Positions 19,189-29,055 are shown, numbered from the stretch's first letter. The stretch: DNA of 64,000 bases from Chitinophagales bacterium (GCA_026936105.1 JAIXKI010000002.1:62001-126000); one strand, 5' to 3'. Program-made: numbers and translations. The notes: generated by a model not told the origin, from the letters alone.

Positions 19189-20622
19189 ATGAAGAAATTC
19201 TTTCTTTTTCTCTTACTGGCGATCCTGGCAGGGCTGCAATTCATGATGATCACGGGCTGTGCCAATATCATTCCGCCGGCAGGAGGGCCGAAAGATACAC
19301 TTCCGCCTGTATTACTCAGGTCCACTCCGCCCGATTCAACAAAAAATTTCAAGGGCAATCATATCACCATGACCTTTGATGAGTTCATTGATGTGCAGAA
19401 CCCGAGGGAAAACCTGATCGTCTCTCCTGTCAGCAAAAACTTTCCGGACGTAACTTATAAATTAAATACACTCTCGATCAGGCTAAAAGATTCGCTGGAG
19501 CCCAATACCACTTATTCATTCAATTTCGGAAATGCGATCAGGGATATCAATGAAGGAAACATCCTGAAGAATTTCACTTATCTTTTTTCTACCGGAAACA
19601 GTTTTGATTCACTGCAGTTGAACGGGAAGGTTATTCTTGCAGAGAATGGTAAAGTTGATTCTACTCTGATTGCCGCACTCTTCAAAAGCGGAGAAGACAC
19701 TGCCGTAATAAAAGAACGCCCACGATACGTCACAAGACTTGACGGAAAAGGAAATTTTATTTTCAGAAATCTTCCTGCCGGTACTTTTTACTTATATGCA
19801 TATAAAGACGCCGGCGGTTCTCTCCGGTTTACAGACACCACACAGCTATTCGCATTTTTGGGTGAGCCTGTCGTCACCGGCAAGGAAAATGAACCATTCA
19901 CTCTTTATGCTTTTGCCTCAAAGAAAGCGGCGGCAACATCAACGGTTGCCGGAGCAGGCGGACTGACCATGAAAAAAAATGCGGGCGGCAAAGCTGACCA
20001 GAGATTACGCTTCCAGTCGAATCTTGAAAATAACAAGATGGATCTGCTTCAGCCGCTTACGCTCACTTTTGATGTGCCGCTCAGGTCTTATGATTCTTCA
20101 AAGATCAGCTTCAGCACGGATTCCGCTTTCATCCCCGTAAACGATTATTCACTGATCAAAGACAGTACGGATAAAAAACTGGAGCTGGACTATGCCTGGA
20201 AACAGAACACTCTTTATCATCTGATACTGGATAAAGATTTTTCAGAGGACACCACAGGAAAAAAGCTGCTAAAGACAGACACCCTTTCCTTCACCACAAA
20301 GAGGCTTGAAGATTATGGAAAACTATCCATACGATTCAAAAACCTGGACCTTTCAAAAAATCCTGTGCTACTCTTTGTTCAGAGTGATGCAATAAAGGGA
20401 TCCTATCCTCTCAGTTCTCTTGAATTTTCAAAAGACCTTTTTATACCCGGCGAGTACGAACTACGCATATTAGATGATACTAATAAGAACGGTAAATGGG
20501 ATCCGGGAGAATTTTTCGGAAAGCACCAGCAGTCGGAAATCGTAAGGCCGCTCAGCCGCAAGATCACTGTAAAACGGGATTTTGCAAATGAATTTGACAT
20601 AGATGCTTCTTCCACTCAATGA
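19189..20622 (+). CDS. Ig-like domain (Big_5) lipoprotein
   Basis: A 477-residue predicted lipoprotein. The N-terminal hydrophobic segment ends at the lipobox ITGC, with the Cys near residue 23, followed by NIIPPAGGPKDTLPPVL, typical of Bacteroidota Ig-like lipoproteins. An N-terminal Big_5-type Ig fold (about residues 35-135) contains the pattern TMTFDEFID..NP...L.VSP. The rest is beta-rich; a C-terminal repeat of the fold ends in a DTNKNGKWDPGEF segment resembling a calcium-binding acidic loop. Likely anchored to the outer or inner membrane; function unknown. TAAGTTTG at 19155-19162 is a possible -7 element. ATG 19189 is preferred to the preceding TTG. Confidence 0.8.
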   Translation: MKKFFLFLLLAILAGLQFMMITGCANIIPPAGGPKDTLPPVLLRSTPPDSTKNFKGNHITMTFDEFIDVQNPRENLIVSPVSKNFPDVTYKLNTLSIRLKDSLEPNTTYSFNFGNAIRDINEGNILKNFTYLFSTGNSFDSLQLNGKVILAENGKVDSTLIAALFKSGEDTAVIKERPRYVTRLDGKGNFIFRNLPAGTFYLYAYKDAGGSLRFTDTTQLFAFLGEPVVTGKENEPFTLYAFASKKAAATSTVAGAGGLTMKKNAGGKADQRLRFQSNLENNKMDLLQPLTLTFDVPLRSYDSSKISFSTDSAFIPVNDYSLIKDSTDKKLELDYAWKQNTLYHLILDKDFSEDTTGKKLLKTDTLSFTTKRLEDYGKLSIRFKNLDLSKNPVLLFVQSDAIKGSYPLSSLEFSKDLFIPGEYELRILDDTNKNGKWDPGEFFGKHQQSEIVRPLSRKITVKRDFANEFDIDASSTQ

Positions 20623-20641
20623 CCGGCAGTCCAATTTTCAA

Positions 20642-20672
20642 TTGGGCATCATTGAGGGCAGCTTTATCTTTG
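20642..20672 (+). promoter_or_regulatory. Promoter of recR, probably giving a leaderless transcript
   Basis: TTG (20642-20644), 20 bases, then TATCTTTG (20665-20672), the full Bacteroidota arrangement. The -7 element ends four bases before ATG 20677. An inverted repeat CCAATT-TTC-AATTGG (20631-20645) overlaps the -33 region. Confidence 0.55.
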
Positions 20673-20676
20673 CTCC

Positions 20677-21297
20677 ATGCAATTCTCTTCCCAACTCCTG
20701 GAAAACGCCGTGAATGAATTTGCCAAACTTCCGGGCATCGGAAAAAAGACGGCATTGCGCCTAGTGCTTCATCTTTTGAAACAGGATACCGGCGAAGTGT
20801 CTCATTTCAGTGAAGTGATCTCTAAAATGAGAACAGAAATAAAATTCTGTCAGCGTTGTTTCAATGTTTCGGATGGCGATATCTGTTCCATCTGCTCCAA
20901 CTCATTGAGGAAACAGGACATGATCTGTGTAGTGGAAAACATCCGTGACGTGATCGCCATTGAGAGCACCCAGCAATACAGTGGCACGTATCATGTCCTG
21001 AACGGGATCATTTCTCCCCTGGACGGTATTGGTCCCGACCAGCTAAATATCGAATCTCTCGTTGCAAGAGTGCAAAAAGAAAAAACACAGGAGATTATTT
21101 TTGCCTTGAACCCAAATATACAGGGCGACACCACCATATATTATATCCAGAAGAAACTGCAGCCCTTCAACGTCCGGGTGACAACCATCGCAAGGGGTAT
21201 CGCTTTTGGCGGCGAACTGGAATATGCGGATGAAATGACATTAGGCCGCAGCCTGCAAAACCGGCTTCCGGTCGAGAGTTACGTATCAAACCGCTGA
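20677..21297 (+). CDS. recR: Recombination mediator protein RecR
   Basis: A 206-residue protein of normal RecR length. Visible parts: the N-terminal helix-hairpin-helix LPGIGKKTALRLVLHLL (residues 18-34), a C4 zinc finger with CQRC (57-60) and CSIC, a Toprim domain with VVENIRDVIAIE and the acidic cluster, and the C-terminal ARGIAFGGELEYADEMTLGRSLQNR. RecR works with RecO, and often RecF, to load RecA onto SSB-coated single-stranded DNA at gaps. It stands alone with its own promoter, and metH follows with another promoter. Confidence 0.97.
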   Translation: MQFSSQLLENAVNEFAKLPGIGKKTALRLVLHLLKQDTGEVSHFSEVISKMRTEIKFCQRCFNVSDGDICSICSNSLRKQDMICVVENIRDVIAIESTQQYSGTYHVLNGIISPLDGIGPDQLNIESLVARVQKEKTQEIIFALNPNIQGDTTIYYIQKKLQPFNVRVTTIARGIAFGGELEYADEMTLGRSLQNRLPVESYVSNR

Positions 21298-21329
21298 TTT
21301 GACCTTTTACCTGCCAACTATTAACTTTG
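21298..21329 (+). promoter_or_regulatory. Promoter of the split metH operon
   Basis: TTTG (21298-21301), 20 bases, TAACTTTG (21322-21329): an excellent Bacteroidota promoter starting at the end of recR. It predicts a leader of about 130 nt before metH part 1. Confidence 0.6.
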
Positions 21330-21334
21330 CATTC

Positions 21335-21465
21335 CTGAAAGGCGGATTTGTTTATTGTTCGGCCTGATCGTCCCGGCTCTACTTAAGAAACGGGAAAAAA
21401 CAGAACTAATAAACGTCAAAAAACTCCAGCTAAGTTTCCGGCGTTTACGGTTCGCAAAAAAAATT
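21335..21465 (+). promoter_or_regulatory. Structured 5' leader of metH, class unknown
   Basis: The leader can form CCCG/CGGG around 21373-21396 and a seven-pair stem AAACGTC (21413-21419)/GGCGTTT (21440-21446), six Watson-Crick pairs plus one T-G, enclosing CCAGCTAAG. I do not recognise it as a cobalamin or SAM riboswitch. It may only be a chance fold. Confidence 0.3.
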
Positions 21466-22494
21466 ATGAAGACAATTAAAGATTGTTTAAATGAGCGCAT
21501 CGTTATCATTGACGGCGCCATGGGCACTATGATACAGCGTTACAAGTTAACAGAAGAAGATTATCGCGGAGAGAGATTCAAAGACTGGAAATATGATGTG
21601 AAAGGAAACAATGACCTGCTCTGTCTCACGCAGCCGCAGATCATCAAAGAAATTCACAAACAATATCTTGATGCAGGCGCTGACATCATTGAAACAAATA
21701 CATTTAATGCACAGCGTGTTTCACTGGCCGATTATCACATGGAAGACCTGGCCTATGAAATCAATCTTGCAGCAGCAAAGATTGCAAAGGAAGCAGTGAA
21801 AGAATCAGGGAAGCAGGCTTGGGTGGCAGGCGCCATCGGCCCGATGAACAAAACCCTCTCTCTTTCCCCTGATGTAAATAACCCCGGCTACCGTTCAGTC
21901 ACATTCGATGATGTGATGAATGCCTATTATGAACAGGTAAAAGGACTGGTGGAGGGAGGTGTGGATCTGCTGCTGATCGAAACAATTTTTGATACACTGA
22001 ATGCAAAGGCAGCCATTTTTGCCATAAAGAAATTTTTTACCGATCAGAAAAATTCAGATGCTTCACCCGCCGGCGCCACGGGAGAACTTCCGGTTATGAT
22101 TTCCGGTACCATCACTGATGCCAGCGGCAGAACATTGAGCGGGCAAACACTGGAGGCATTTTATACATCAGTGATGCATGCAAAGCCTTTGAGCATAGGA
22201 TTGAACTGTGCATTGGGGGCAAAGGAAATGCGCCCTCATATCCAGGAACTGGCACAGATCGCTTCCTGTTATGTTTCTGCTTATCCCAATGCAGGCTTGC
22301 CCAATGCAATGGGAGAATATGATGAGCAGCCCGAAGATACGGCCCATTATATCGAAGAATGGGCAAAAGAAGGATTTGTCAATATTGTAGGTGGCTGCTG
22401 TGGCACCACTCCAGATCACATCCGGCATATTGCTGAACATGTAAAAAATCTGAACCCGCGGCCAGTGCCGGTTGTTGAAGAAACAGCTCTCTGA
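21466..22494 (+). CDS. metH: Methionine synthase, homocysteine-binding module
   Basis: A 342-residue protein equal to the N-terminal module of cobalamin-dependent methionine synthase. It holds homocysteine through a zinc ion; the ligands are visible as Cys in GLNCALG and the Cys pair in [12 protein letters not shown] near the C-terminus. The start [17 protein letters not shown] is diagnostic. In E. coli this is the first third of one MetH chain; here, as in many Bacteroidota, it is a separate gene followed after 12 bases by the rest. ATG 21466 is chosen because the open frame upstream lacks homology and overlaps the leader. Confidence 0.95.
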   Translation: MKTIKDCLNERIVIIDGAMGTMIQRYKLTEEDYRGERFKDWKYDVKGNNDLLCLTQPQIIKEIHKQYLDAGADIIETNTFNAQRVSLADYHMEDLAYEINLAAAKIAKEAVKESGKQAWVAGAIGPMNKTLSLSPDVNNPGYRSVTFDDVMNAYYEQVKGLVEGGVDLLLIETIFDTLNAKAAIFAIKKFFTDQKNSDASPAGATGELPVMISGTITDASGRTLSGQTLEAFYTSVMHAKPLSIGLNCALGAKEMRPHIQELAQIASCYVSAYPNAGLPNAMGEYDEQPEDTAHYIEEWAKEGFVNIVGGCCGTTPDHIRHIAEHVKNLNPRPVPVVEETAL

Positions 22495-22506
22495 ATTTTT
22501 CCGGAG

Positions 22507-25500
22507 ATGGTTAAAAAAAATCTCAAAATGAATGAAACAATACACATAAAACCATATTTGCGGTTATCAGGGCTGGAGCCTCTTACGGTTCGTCCCGATT
22601 CCAATTTTGTAAATATTGGTGAGCGGACCAATGTAACCGGGTCCAAAAAATTTGCCCGCCTCATCAGAGAAAACAAATATGAAGAGGCATTGAGTGTAGC
22701 ACGCCAGCAGGTGGAAAACGGAGCCCAGGTGCTGGATGTAAACATGGATGATGCCTTACTGGATGGTGTGAAAGCCATGACCACTTTCCTGAACCTCTTG
22801 CAAACCGAGCCGGATATTGCCAAGATCCCGATCATGATAGACAGTTCCAAGTTCGAGATCATCGAAGCGGGATTGAAATGTGTGCAGGGAAAATGCATTG
22901 TCAACTCCATCTCCATGAAAGAAGGGGAAGAGAAATTCATCCGTGAAGCAGAACTGTGCAGGATGTATGGCGCTTCCGTGGTTGTAATGGCTTTTGACGA
23001 AAACGGCCAGGCAGATACTCTTGAAAAAAGAGTCAGCGTTTGTGAAAAAGCATACAAGATTCTCACGGAAAAAGTAGGGTTCGATCCGCAGGACATCATC
23101 TTTGACCCCAACATTTTTGCAATAGCAACAGGCCTTGAAGAACATAATAACTATGCAGTTGATTTCATTGAAGCCACCAGGATCATCAAGAAAAAAATGC
23201 CACTGGTAAAGATCAGCGGAGGGGTCAGTAATCTTTCTTTTTCTTTCCGCGGAAACGATCATGTCCGTGAAGCGATGCATTCCGTTTTTCTTTATTACGC
23301 TATCAAAGCAGGCATGGATATGGGAATTGTGAATGCAGGCCAATTGGTAGTGTATGATGAAATAGAACCTGAATTAAGACAACTGTGCGAAGACGTCATT
23401 CTCAACAGGAACAACGATAACAATGAAGCGACGGAAAAGCTGATTGTGTTTGCAGAAAATGTAAAAGCAAAAGGCAAAGCAGAAGTAAAGGATGACCTGT
23501 GGAGAAAAGGAACTGTTGAAGAACGTTTGAAACATGCACTTGTAAATGGCATTACCGATTATATTGATGGCGACACCGAAGAGGCAAGACAAAAATATCC
23601 CAAGCCATTGGATGTTATTGAAGGTCCGCTGATGGATGGAATGAATGTAGTAGGCGACCTGTTCGGTTCGGGGAAAATGTTTTTACCCCAGGTTGTGAAA
23701 AGTGCCCGGGTAATGAAAAAGAGTGTTGCCTATCTCACTCCTTTCATTGAGGAAGAAAAAGTAAAAAAACCGCAACTGTTACAAACCTCTAACGGAAAGA
23801 TTTTATTGGCCACAGTGAAAGGCGATGTGCACGATATCGGAAAAAACATTGTCGGCGTAGTATTGGGATGCAATGGTTATGAAATAAAAGACCTCGGTGT
23901 GATGGTCCCAGTTGAAAAGATATTGGCTGAAGCTGAAAAGTTCGGAGCGGATATGATCGGTGTCAGCGGGCTGATCACTCCTTCACTGGATGAGATGGTG
24001 CATGTGGCGCAGGAGATGAAGAGGAAGAATATGAAACTCCCTTTGCTGATCGGCGGGGCAACTACTTCCCGTGTACATACCGCCGTGAAAATTGCACCGC
24101 AGTATGATAATGGTGTGGTCCATGTTTTGGATGCATCAAAAAGTGTATCTACGGTCAGCGCCTTGCTGAACAAAGAACAGAAAGCTCCTTTCCTTGAAAA
24201 CATAAAAAAGGATTACGATCATCTGCGTGAACAGTTCCTGAATAAAAAAGGAAAGAAGCTGATCCCTTACTCCGAAGCTATTGCCACAAAAGAAATATTT
24301 GACTGGAAAAATTATAAACCGGTAAAGCCAGCCGTGGATGGTGTCAAAGTTTTTAAAGACTTTGACCTTGCTACCATTGCAAAATACCTGGACTGGAGCC
24401 CGTTTTTCATTGCCTGGGAAATGCCGGGGCATTTTCCTGCCGTATTATCTGATAAAGTTTTCGGAACAGAAGCAAACAAACTTTTTAACGATGCTCAAAA
24501 ACTTTTGAACCGGATCATTAAAGAAAAATGGTTTACTGCAAACGGAGTGATCGGCTTCTGGCCTGCCGTCAGCGATGGGGTTGGCACTGTCACTTTACAA
24601 ACCAAGGATGGAAAAGTGAAATTGGAATTTTTGAGACAACAGTTAAAGAAAGCAGCAGGGCAACCGAGTTTTTCATTGGCGGATTTTGTTAAGCCGGGCC
24701 CAACCACTCAAGCAGATGGAACTAATGGAGACACCGCTAAAGCCCCTTCCCAGTGGGAAGGGGAGAAACGTCCCGGTTATATGATGGCAGACCCAATGAA
24801 TTATAAACTGTTAAAAGATTTTGCAAAGAAACATCGTTTTAATCCGACTAAAGCTGAAGAAATTCTTTGGGATATTTTAAAATCAAAACAATTAGAAGGC
24901 TTCAAATTCAGAAGGCAGCACATTATTGGAAACTATATTGCCGATTTTGTATGCCTTGACAGAAGTCTGGTAATCGAGATTGACGGGCTGATTCATCAAC
25001 TCCCGGAAAATAAAGAAGCAGATGAAATAAGAACAAAATGGTTAATTGAAAAGGGATTTAAAGTAATAAGATTTATCAATGAGGAAGTGGTTAATAAAAC
25101 AGAAGACGTTTTGAGAACGATACTTTCAACTTTAAAGGCTCAACCAAGTATTAAAGAAAAATCCAACCTAAGTTCCCCCGCCGGGGGACAGGAGGCCGAT
25201 TATCTCGGCGCCTTTGCCGTCAGTGTTTTCGGAGCAAGAAAATACATTGACAAATTCGCAAAGGAAAATGACGAATACAACAAGATCATGGTGCAGGTGC
25301 TGGCTGACCGTATGGTAGAGGCTTTTGCTGAATGCCTGCATGAAAGAGTGAGAAAAGAATATTGGGGTTATGACAAGGATGAAAATCTGACAAACGAACA
25401 ACTGATCAAAGAAGAATACAAAGGCATACGTCCCGCACCCGGCTACCCTGCCTGCCCGGATCATACGGAGAAACCAAAATTATTCAAACTGCTTAATGCT

Positions 25501-25701
25501 ACTGAAAATATAGGTATTGAATTGACGGAGAGTATGGCCATGAGTCCTCCCGCTTCCGTATGCGGCTGGTACTTTTCTCATCCGCAAAGCCATTATTTTG
25601 GTTTGGGAAAAATTGGAAGAGACCAGCTGGAAGATTATGCAAAAAGAAAAGGCATGAGTATTGAAGAAGCAGAAAGATGGCTGAGGCCTGCGCTGGAGTG
25701 A
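22507..25701 (+). CDS. metH: Methionine synthase, folate/B12/activation modules, with in-frame DUF559 insert
   Basis: A 1064-residue protein that transfers methyl from methyltetrahydrofolate through cobalamin to homocysteine bound on the partner subunit. Order: pterin-binding domain ([14 protein letters not shown] near residue 36), B12 cap and Rossmann domains (DVHDIG, with the cobalamin-ligand His near 442, and [12 protein letters not shown]), then the SAM-dependent activation domain ending with [21 protein letters not shown]. About residues 732-897 do not belong to MetH: they form a DUF559 (Vsr/PD-(D/E)XK-like) domain inserted in frame just before [12 protein letters not shown] of the activation domain. 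Without it the chain would have the normal length. ATG 22528 (MNETIHIK) is an alternative start. Whether the protein remains active is not known from sequence. Confidence 0.93.
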   Translation: MVKKNLKMNETIHIKPYLRLSGLEPLTVRPDSNFVNIGERTNVTGSKKFARLIRENKYEEALSVARQQVENGAQVLDVNMDDALLDGVKAMTTFLNLLQTEPDIAKIPIMIDSSKFEIIEAGLKCVQGKCIVNSISMKEGEEKFIREAELCRMYGASVVVMAFDENGQADTLEKRVSVCEKAYKILTEKVGFDPQDIIFDPNIFAIATGLEEHNNYAVDFIEATRIIKKKMPLVKISGGVSNLSFSFRGNDHVREAMHSVFLYYAIKAGMDMGIVNAGQLVVYDEIEPELRQLCEDVILNRNNDNNEATEKLIVFAENVKAKGKAEVKDDLWRKGTVEERLKHALVNGITDYIDGDTEEARQKYPKPLDVIEGPLMDGMNVVGDLFGSGKMFLPQVVKSARVMKKSVAYLTPFIEEEKVKKPQLLQTSNGKILLATVKGDVHDIGKNIVGVVLGCNGYEIKDLGVMVPVEKILAEAEKFGADMIGVSGLITPSLDEMVHVAQEMKRKNMKLPLLIGGATTSRVHTAVKIAPQYDNGVVHVLDASKSVSTVSALLNKEQKAPFLENIKKDYDHLREQFLNKKGKKLIPYSEAIATKEIFDWKNYKPVKPAVDGVKVFKDFDLATIAKYLDWSPFFIAWEMPGHFPAVLSDKVFGTEANKLFNDAQKLLNRIIKEKWFTANGVIGFWPAVSDGVGTVTLQTKDGKVKLEFLRQQLKKAAGQPSFSLADFVKPGPTTQADGTNGDTAKAPSQWEGEKRPGYMMADPMNYKLLKDFAKKHRFNPTKAEEILWDILKSKQLEGFKFRRQHIIGNYIADFVCLDRSLVIEIDGLIHQLPENKEADEIRTKWLIEKGFKVIRFINEEVVNKTEDVLRTILSTLKAQPSIKEKSNLSSPAGGQEADYLGAFAVSVFGARKYIDKFAKENDEYNKIMVQVLADRMVEAFAECLHERVRKEYWGYDKDENLTNEQLIKEEYKGIRPAPGYPACPDHTEKPKLFKLLNATENIGIELTESMAMSPPASVCGWYFSHPQSHYFGLGKIGRDQLEDYAKRKGMSIEEAERWLRPALE
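24700..25197 (+). mobile_element. In-frame DUF559 element with hairpin ends inside metH
   Basis: About 500 bases foreign to metH. Near its left end a perfect palindrome has 9-bp arms CCCCTTCCC/GGGAAGGGG around AGT (24743-24763). Near its right end, TCCCCC-GCC-GGGGGA (25174-25188). Between them lies a DUF559 domain with [39 protein letters not shown] and [11 protein letters not shown], the last two carrying the D..E nuclease-like core. The frame stays open across both junctions. An internal ATG at 24781 ([14 protein letters not shown]) could give a free-standing protein. Such DUF559 units with proline/glycine/glutamate-rich low-complexity flanks occur elsewhere in Bacteroidota; the mobility mechanism is unknown to me. 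Exact borders are estimated from where MetH similarity resumes. Confidence 0.8.
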
Positions 25702-25831
25702 TCATCCGGTCTATTCTTATGTCATCCGGAAATATTTTTAAGCCTTCCTTTTTGAAGTGATAAAGCTTTTTAAGATTTGTCTTCTGAGGCAAATTGAATT
25801 TTCAGCAGAAAAATAAAAATGAAAGCAAACA

Positions 25832-26461
25832 TCATGAAGAGGCCGGACCTAACCTGACTCCCAATCTTTGCAATTCTTCTTTCAACTGTTGTGCATTATG
25901 GAAATGAATGCCGGTGATTCCTAATACCTCCGCACCTTTTACATTTTTCAGGTTGTCATCAATAAAAATCGTTTTGCCCGGATCAAGATGATAACGGTCC
26001 AGCAATATTTTATAAAATTCTGGAAAAGGTTTTCTCGTCTTTTCCTCGCCGCTCACCACAATGCCATTGAACCATTTCAAAAATTCAAAGCGTTCTCTTG
26101 CATAAGGGAAAAGCTCGGCACTCCAGTTGGTCAATGCATACAGCCGGTACTTATCTACTTGCTTCAGCTCATGAAACAGATCCACAGTTTCCTGAATGGC
26201 ATCGCCCAGCATCTCCAGCCATCTTCCATAAAAAGCCCTGATCTCACTATTCCATTCAGGATGCTTAGTCACCAACTCTTCCGTTGCTTTGTGCAAAGGA
26301 TAACCTGCATCCTGGTTTTCATTCCACTCGGTAGTAGTGACGTTCTGAAGAAACCATTCCATTTCTTCTTCCGTACTGAAAATATTACGATATACATACC
26401 GTGGATTCCAGTCAATCAGAACACCGCCAAGGTCAAAAATGATCGAGTCAATAGTTATCAT
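25832..26461 (-). CDS. HAD family hydrolase (HAD-IA, YihX-like)
   Basis: A 209-residue phosphatase-like protein. Motif I is IIFDLGGVLIDWNPRYVYR (residues 7-25), with the nucleophile Asp; the second acidic residue is replaced by Gly, as in the YihX/epoxide-hydrolase-like subgroup. Motif II is LTNWS (about 115), motif III the Lys in TRKPFPEFYK (about 142), and motif IV FIDDNLKNVKGAEVLG (about 165-180). Family members hydrolyse sugar phosphates such as glucose-1-phosphate; the substrate here is not predictable. It stands convergent to metH and just downstream of the LOG-family gene on the same strand (37-base gap). Confidence 0.85.
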   Translation of the reverse strand: MITIDSIIFDLGGVLIDWNPRYVYRNIFSTEEEMEWFLQNVTTTEWNENQDAGYPLHKATEELVTKHPEWNSEIRAFYGRWLEMLGDAIQETVDLFHELKQVDKYRLYALTNWSAELFPYARERFEFLKWFNGIVVSGEEKTRKPFPEFYKILLDRYHLDPGKTIFIDDNLKNVKGAEVLGITGIHFHNAQQLKEELQRLGVRLGPASS

Positions 26462-26498
26462 CGTAAATAAACAATGTAATTATATTGATAAAAATATA

Positions 26499-27230
26499 TT
26501 ACCTCTTTTCAAAAAGCCACCATCGCCTTTTTCTCCGTTTCACCTTATAGTTATCCCGGATATAAGTGCGTATATGATTTATTGCTTCTTCAATATCATC
26601 TGTCAATAACACCAGGGAAAGATCCTGACGGTTGATCGTTCCCTCCTGTGCCATGTGTTCAATGTAATCCCATAAACGTTTATGATGCTCTTTGCCAAAC
26701 ATCACAATGGGGAACTGGGTGATAGTGTGCGTCTGCACCAGGGTCAGTGTTTCAAAAAATTCATCCATGGTGCCAAAACCGCCGGGCATAATGATAAATG
26801 CATAAGAATATTTTACCAGCATCACTTTACGTACAAAAAAATGTTCGAAAGTGATCCATTTGTCCATATACCTGTTAGGCTTTTGTTCAAAAGGTAAATG
26901 AACATTACATCCTACTGACCTGCCGCCGTTTTCAAAAGCGCCGCGGTTGGCTGCTTCCATCACTCCCGGCCCGCCACCCGTCATTACCGTCAGTCCAAGA
27001 TCAGAAATGCGCTTGCCGAATTCTCTTGCAGCTTTATAATAAGGATGTTCTTCAGTAAAACGGGCAGAGCCGAATACGGTGATACATGGGCCGACAAAAT
27101 GAAGCGTACGGAATCCTTTGATGAATTGATTGAACACACGCCATGCAAATTTTAACTCCGATGTCCTGCTTCCCGGGCCTTCAAGATAAACATGAGCCCT
27201 GGAAGGGATGATCCTTTCTATATGTGCCAT
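26499..27230 (-). CDS. LOG family protein (TIGR00730)
   Basis: A 243-residue Rossmann-fold protein of the LOG/lysine-decarboxylase-like family. The two diagnostic motifs are present: GGGPGVMEAANRGA (about residues 84-97) and the PGGFGTMDE(FF)E loop (about 149-158). Characterised members release the base from cytokinin nucleotides or hydrolyse AMP to adenine and ribose-5-phosphate. Many bacterial genomes carry such genes without cytokinin signalling, so a nucleotide-salvage or housekeeping role is likely. The name lysine decarboxylase, often attached to the family, is misleading. Confidence 0.88.
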   Translation of the reverse strand: MAHIERIIPSRAHVYLEGPGSRTSELKFAWRVFNQFIKGFRTLHFVGPCITVFGSARFTEEHPYYKAAREFGKRISDLGLTVMTGGGPGVMEAANRGAFENGGRSVGCNVHLPFEQKPNRYMDKWITFEHFFVRKVMLVKYSYAFIIMPGGFGTMDEFFETLTLVQTHTITQFPIVMFGKEHHKRLWDYIEHMAQEGTINRQDLSLVLLTDDIEEAINHIRTYIRDNYKVKRRKRRWWLFEKR

Positions 27231-27350
27231 AAACCTTATTTAAAAAATATAAAAATAAAGATTTTCGCCTCAGGGGCATCGTTACCGGAGAACCATTTCT
27301 TTGTATAACGTAAATAATATGGAACTTTGATCTCAAATCAATTTTTTTCC

Positions 27351-28118
27351 ATGCGTATCATAAGCTACAATGTGAACGGCATCCGGGCAGCAATGAAAAA
27401 AGGGTTTATAGACTGGCTGAAAACAAATCCTGCCGATGTAATCTGCATTCAGGAAACCAAAGCATCCAAAGACGATGTGGAGCACAAACTGTTCAATGAT
27501 CTCGGATATAATGATTACTGGTTCAGCGCTCAGAAAAAAGGATACAGCGGCGTGGCCGTATTCACCAAAAAGAAGCCTGATCATGTAGAATACGGGAACG
27601 GGCATAAGTTCAGTGATGATGAAGGCAGGATATTGCAACTGGATTTCGGTGACGTGCGGCTGATCAATGCTTATTTTCCCTCGGGAACCAGCGGTGATGA
27701 GCGCCAGGATTTCAAATACAAATGGCTGGATGATTTCCTGATCTATTTAAAAAAATTAAGAAAGAAACATCCTAAGCTTATTCTTTGCGGTGATTATAAT
27801 ATCGCACACACCGAGATAGATATTCATGATCCTAAAGGGAATAAAAAATCATCCGGCTTCCTGCCCGAGGAAAGAGCGTGGATGACAAAGTTCTTCGAAA
27901 GCGGATGGATAGATACATTCCGGGTATTTCATCCTGAGCCGCACCGTTACAGTTGGTGGAGCCAGCGTTTTCCCAGTGTCCGGTTGCAAAACAAAGGATG
28001 GAGAATAGATTATATCAACGTGACAGAGCCCTTGAAAAAGAATTTAAAAGATGCCGATATTTTTCCGGATATTAAACACAGCGATCATTGCCCCGTGTTT
28101 CTCGATATTAAAATCTGA
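27351..28118 (+). CDS. xth: Exodeoxyribonuclease III
   Basis: A 255-residue AP endonuclease/3'-5' exonuclease of base excision repair. The start MRIISYNVNGIRAAMKKGF contains the metal-binding Asn; ICIQETKA (about 35-42) holds the catalytic Glu; CGDYNIAHTEID (about 146-157) and the final SDHCPVFLDI (about 243-252) give the Asp and His of the active site. ATG 27351 fits the family; an upstream in-frame TTG at 27327 would add eight residues with no homology. Divergent from the LOG gene. Confidence 0.93.
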   Translation: MRIISYNVNGIRAAMKKGFIDWLKTNPADVICIQETKASKDDVEHKLFNDLGYNDYWFSAQKKGYSGVAVFTKKKPDHVEYGNGHKFSDDEGRILQLDFGDVRLINAYFPSGTSGDERQDFKYKWLDDFLIYLKKLRKKHPKLILCGDYNIAHTEIDIHDPKGNKKSSGFLPEERAWMTKFFESGWIDTFRVFHPEPHRYSWWSQRFPSVRLQNKGWRIDYINVTEPLKKNLKDADIFPDIKHSDHCPVFLDIKI

Positions 28119-28123
28119 AATTG

Positions 28124-28429
28124 ATGCTCGTTTACAACATCACCATGAAAGTGGATCCGGAAATTGAAGAGGAGTGGATCCGATGGCAACGGGAAGAACA
28201 TATTCCCGAGATCATGGCAACAGGCTTATTTACCGAACATAAATTTTACCGCTTGCTGGAACAGGATGAAACTGAAGGCATCACTTATGTAATTCAGTAT
28301 TTCACTTCTTCCATGGAAGAATACAACCGGTATCTCAATGAATTTGCCCCTTCGCTCAGGAAGAAAGCCTCTGACAAATGGCAAGACCGGTTCGTTGGGT
28401 TTCGTACCATCATGCAGGTTGTGCAATAA
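28124..28429 (+). CDS. DUF4286 family protein
   Basis: A 101-residue soluble protein. The pattern MLVYNITMKVDPEIEEEWIRW..EHIPEIMATGLF..HKFYRLL..DE.EGITYVIQYF matches DUF4286, a small dimeric alpha/beta ferredoxin-like family seen mainly in Bacteroidota. It lies five bases after exonuclease III and is probably cotranscribed. No catalytic residues are known. ATG 28124 is chosen over the adjoining TTG at 28121. Confidence 0.8.
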   Translation: MLVYNITMKVDPEIEEEWIRWQREEHIPEIMATGLFTEHKFYRLLEQDETEGITYVIQYFTSSMEEYNRYLNEFAPSLRKKASDKWQDRFVGFRTIMQVVQ

Positions 28430-28636
28430 CTGTGAATAATATTTTTATCCTTTCATGAACCAATGTTTACTCCTTCAAAACCTTCATTCAACCGGTATTT
28501 TTATATTGAACAGAATATTGCCGGTGTCGGGAGCTTCTTTAAGATACACACAACTTATATACAGCACCGCAACAGATCGAAAAGATCTTATCCTGTTGTG
28601 GATTTTTTAAGGCTTTTGTCAATGAAAAATTTTTTA

Positions 28637-28662
28637 TTGCTGTCAAAAAGCCTATAAATTTG
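28637..28662 (+). promoter_or_regulatory. Candidate promoter of the HU gene
   Basis: TTG (28637-28639) and TAAATTTG (28655-28662), spaced 15 bases (somewhat short), 30 bases before the HU start. The rest of the gap 28430-28636 shows no convincing gene. Confidence 0.4.
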
Positions 28663-28692
28663 TCGCTGTTAGAAATTCATAAACAAACTATC

Positions 28693-28962
28693 ATGAACAA
28701 AGCAGAACTGATCAATAAGATCTCCGATGATACGGGCATTACCAAAACACAAGCTAATGCGGCAATTGATTCTTTTGTAGATGCAGTAAGCAAAACACTC
28801 AAAAACGGTGGCAAGGTCACTCTGGTTGGTTTCGGAACTTTTACCCTTTCAAAAAGAAAAGCCCGCAAAGGTCGTAATCCGAAAACAGGAGAAGAGATCA
28901 GCATCAAGGCGAGAAAGGTAGCCCGTTTTAAAGCAGGAAAAGAACTTGCCGCCAAATTGTAA
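28693..28962 (+). CDS. HU-family DNA-binding protein
   Basis: An 89-residue histone-like protein of standard length. It starts MNKAELINKISDDTGITKTQA, has the hydrophobic dimer core and the beta-arm FGTFTLSKRKARKGRNPKTGEEISIKAR, whose conserved R-K-G-R-N-P tip intercalates into DNA. HU compacts and bends DNA and assists replication and recombination. ATG 28693 is the family start; the open frame upstream to 28660 is not conserved. It is a single gene, probably highly expressed. Confidence 0.95.
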   Translation: MNKAELINKISDDTGITKTQANAAIDSFVDAVSKTLKNGGKVTLVGFGTFTLSKRKARKGRNPKTGEEISIKARKVARFKAGKELAAKL

Positions 28963-29055
28963 TAAAGCGAAATAATCAAAAGCCTTTTATTATTGAGCTT
29001 GAGTTTTACTTTAGTCAATTCTATCTAACTTTACAACTCTTTAAAAAATCAGCAA

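Noticed and set aside
21335-21465. Cobalamin or SAM riboswitch before metH
   Set aside because: No B12-box or SAM core motif could be found by eye; kept only as an unclassified structured leader.
26499-27230. Lysine decarboxylase
   Set aside because: The PGGxGTxxE motif belongs to the LOG family, which does not decarboxylate lysine.
28463-28657. A 64-codon open frame before HU
   Set aside because: No similarity to any family, poor composition, and it runs over the HU promoter region.
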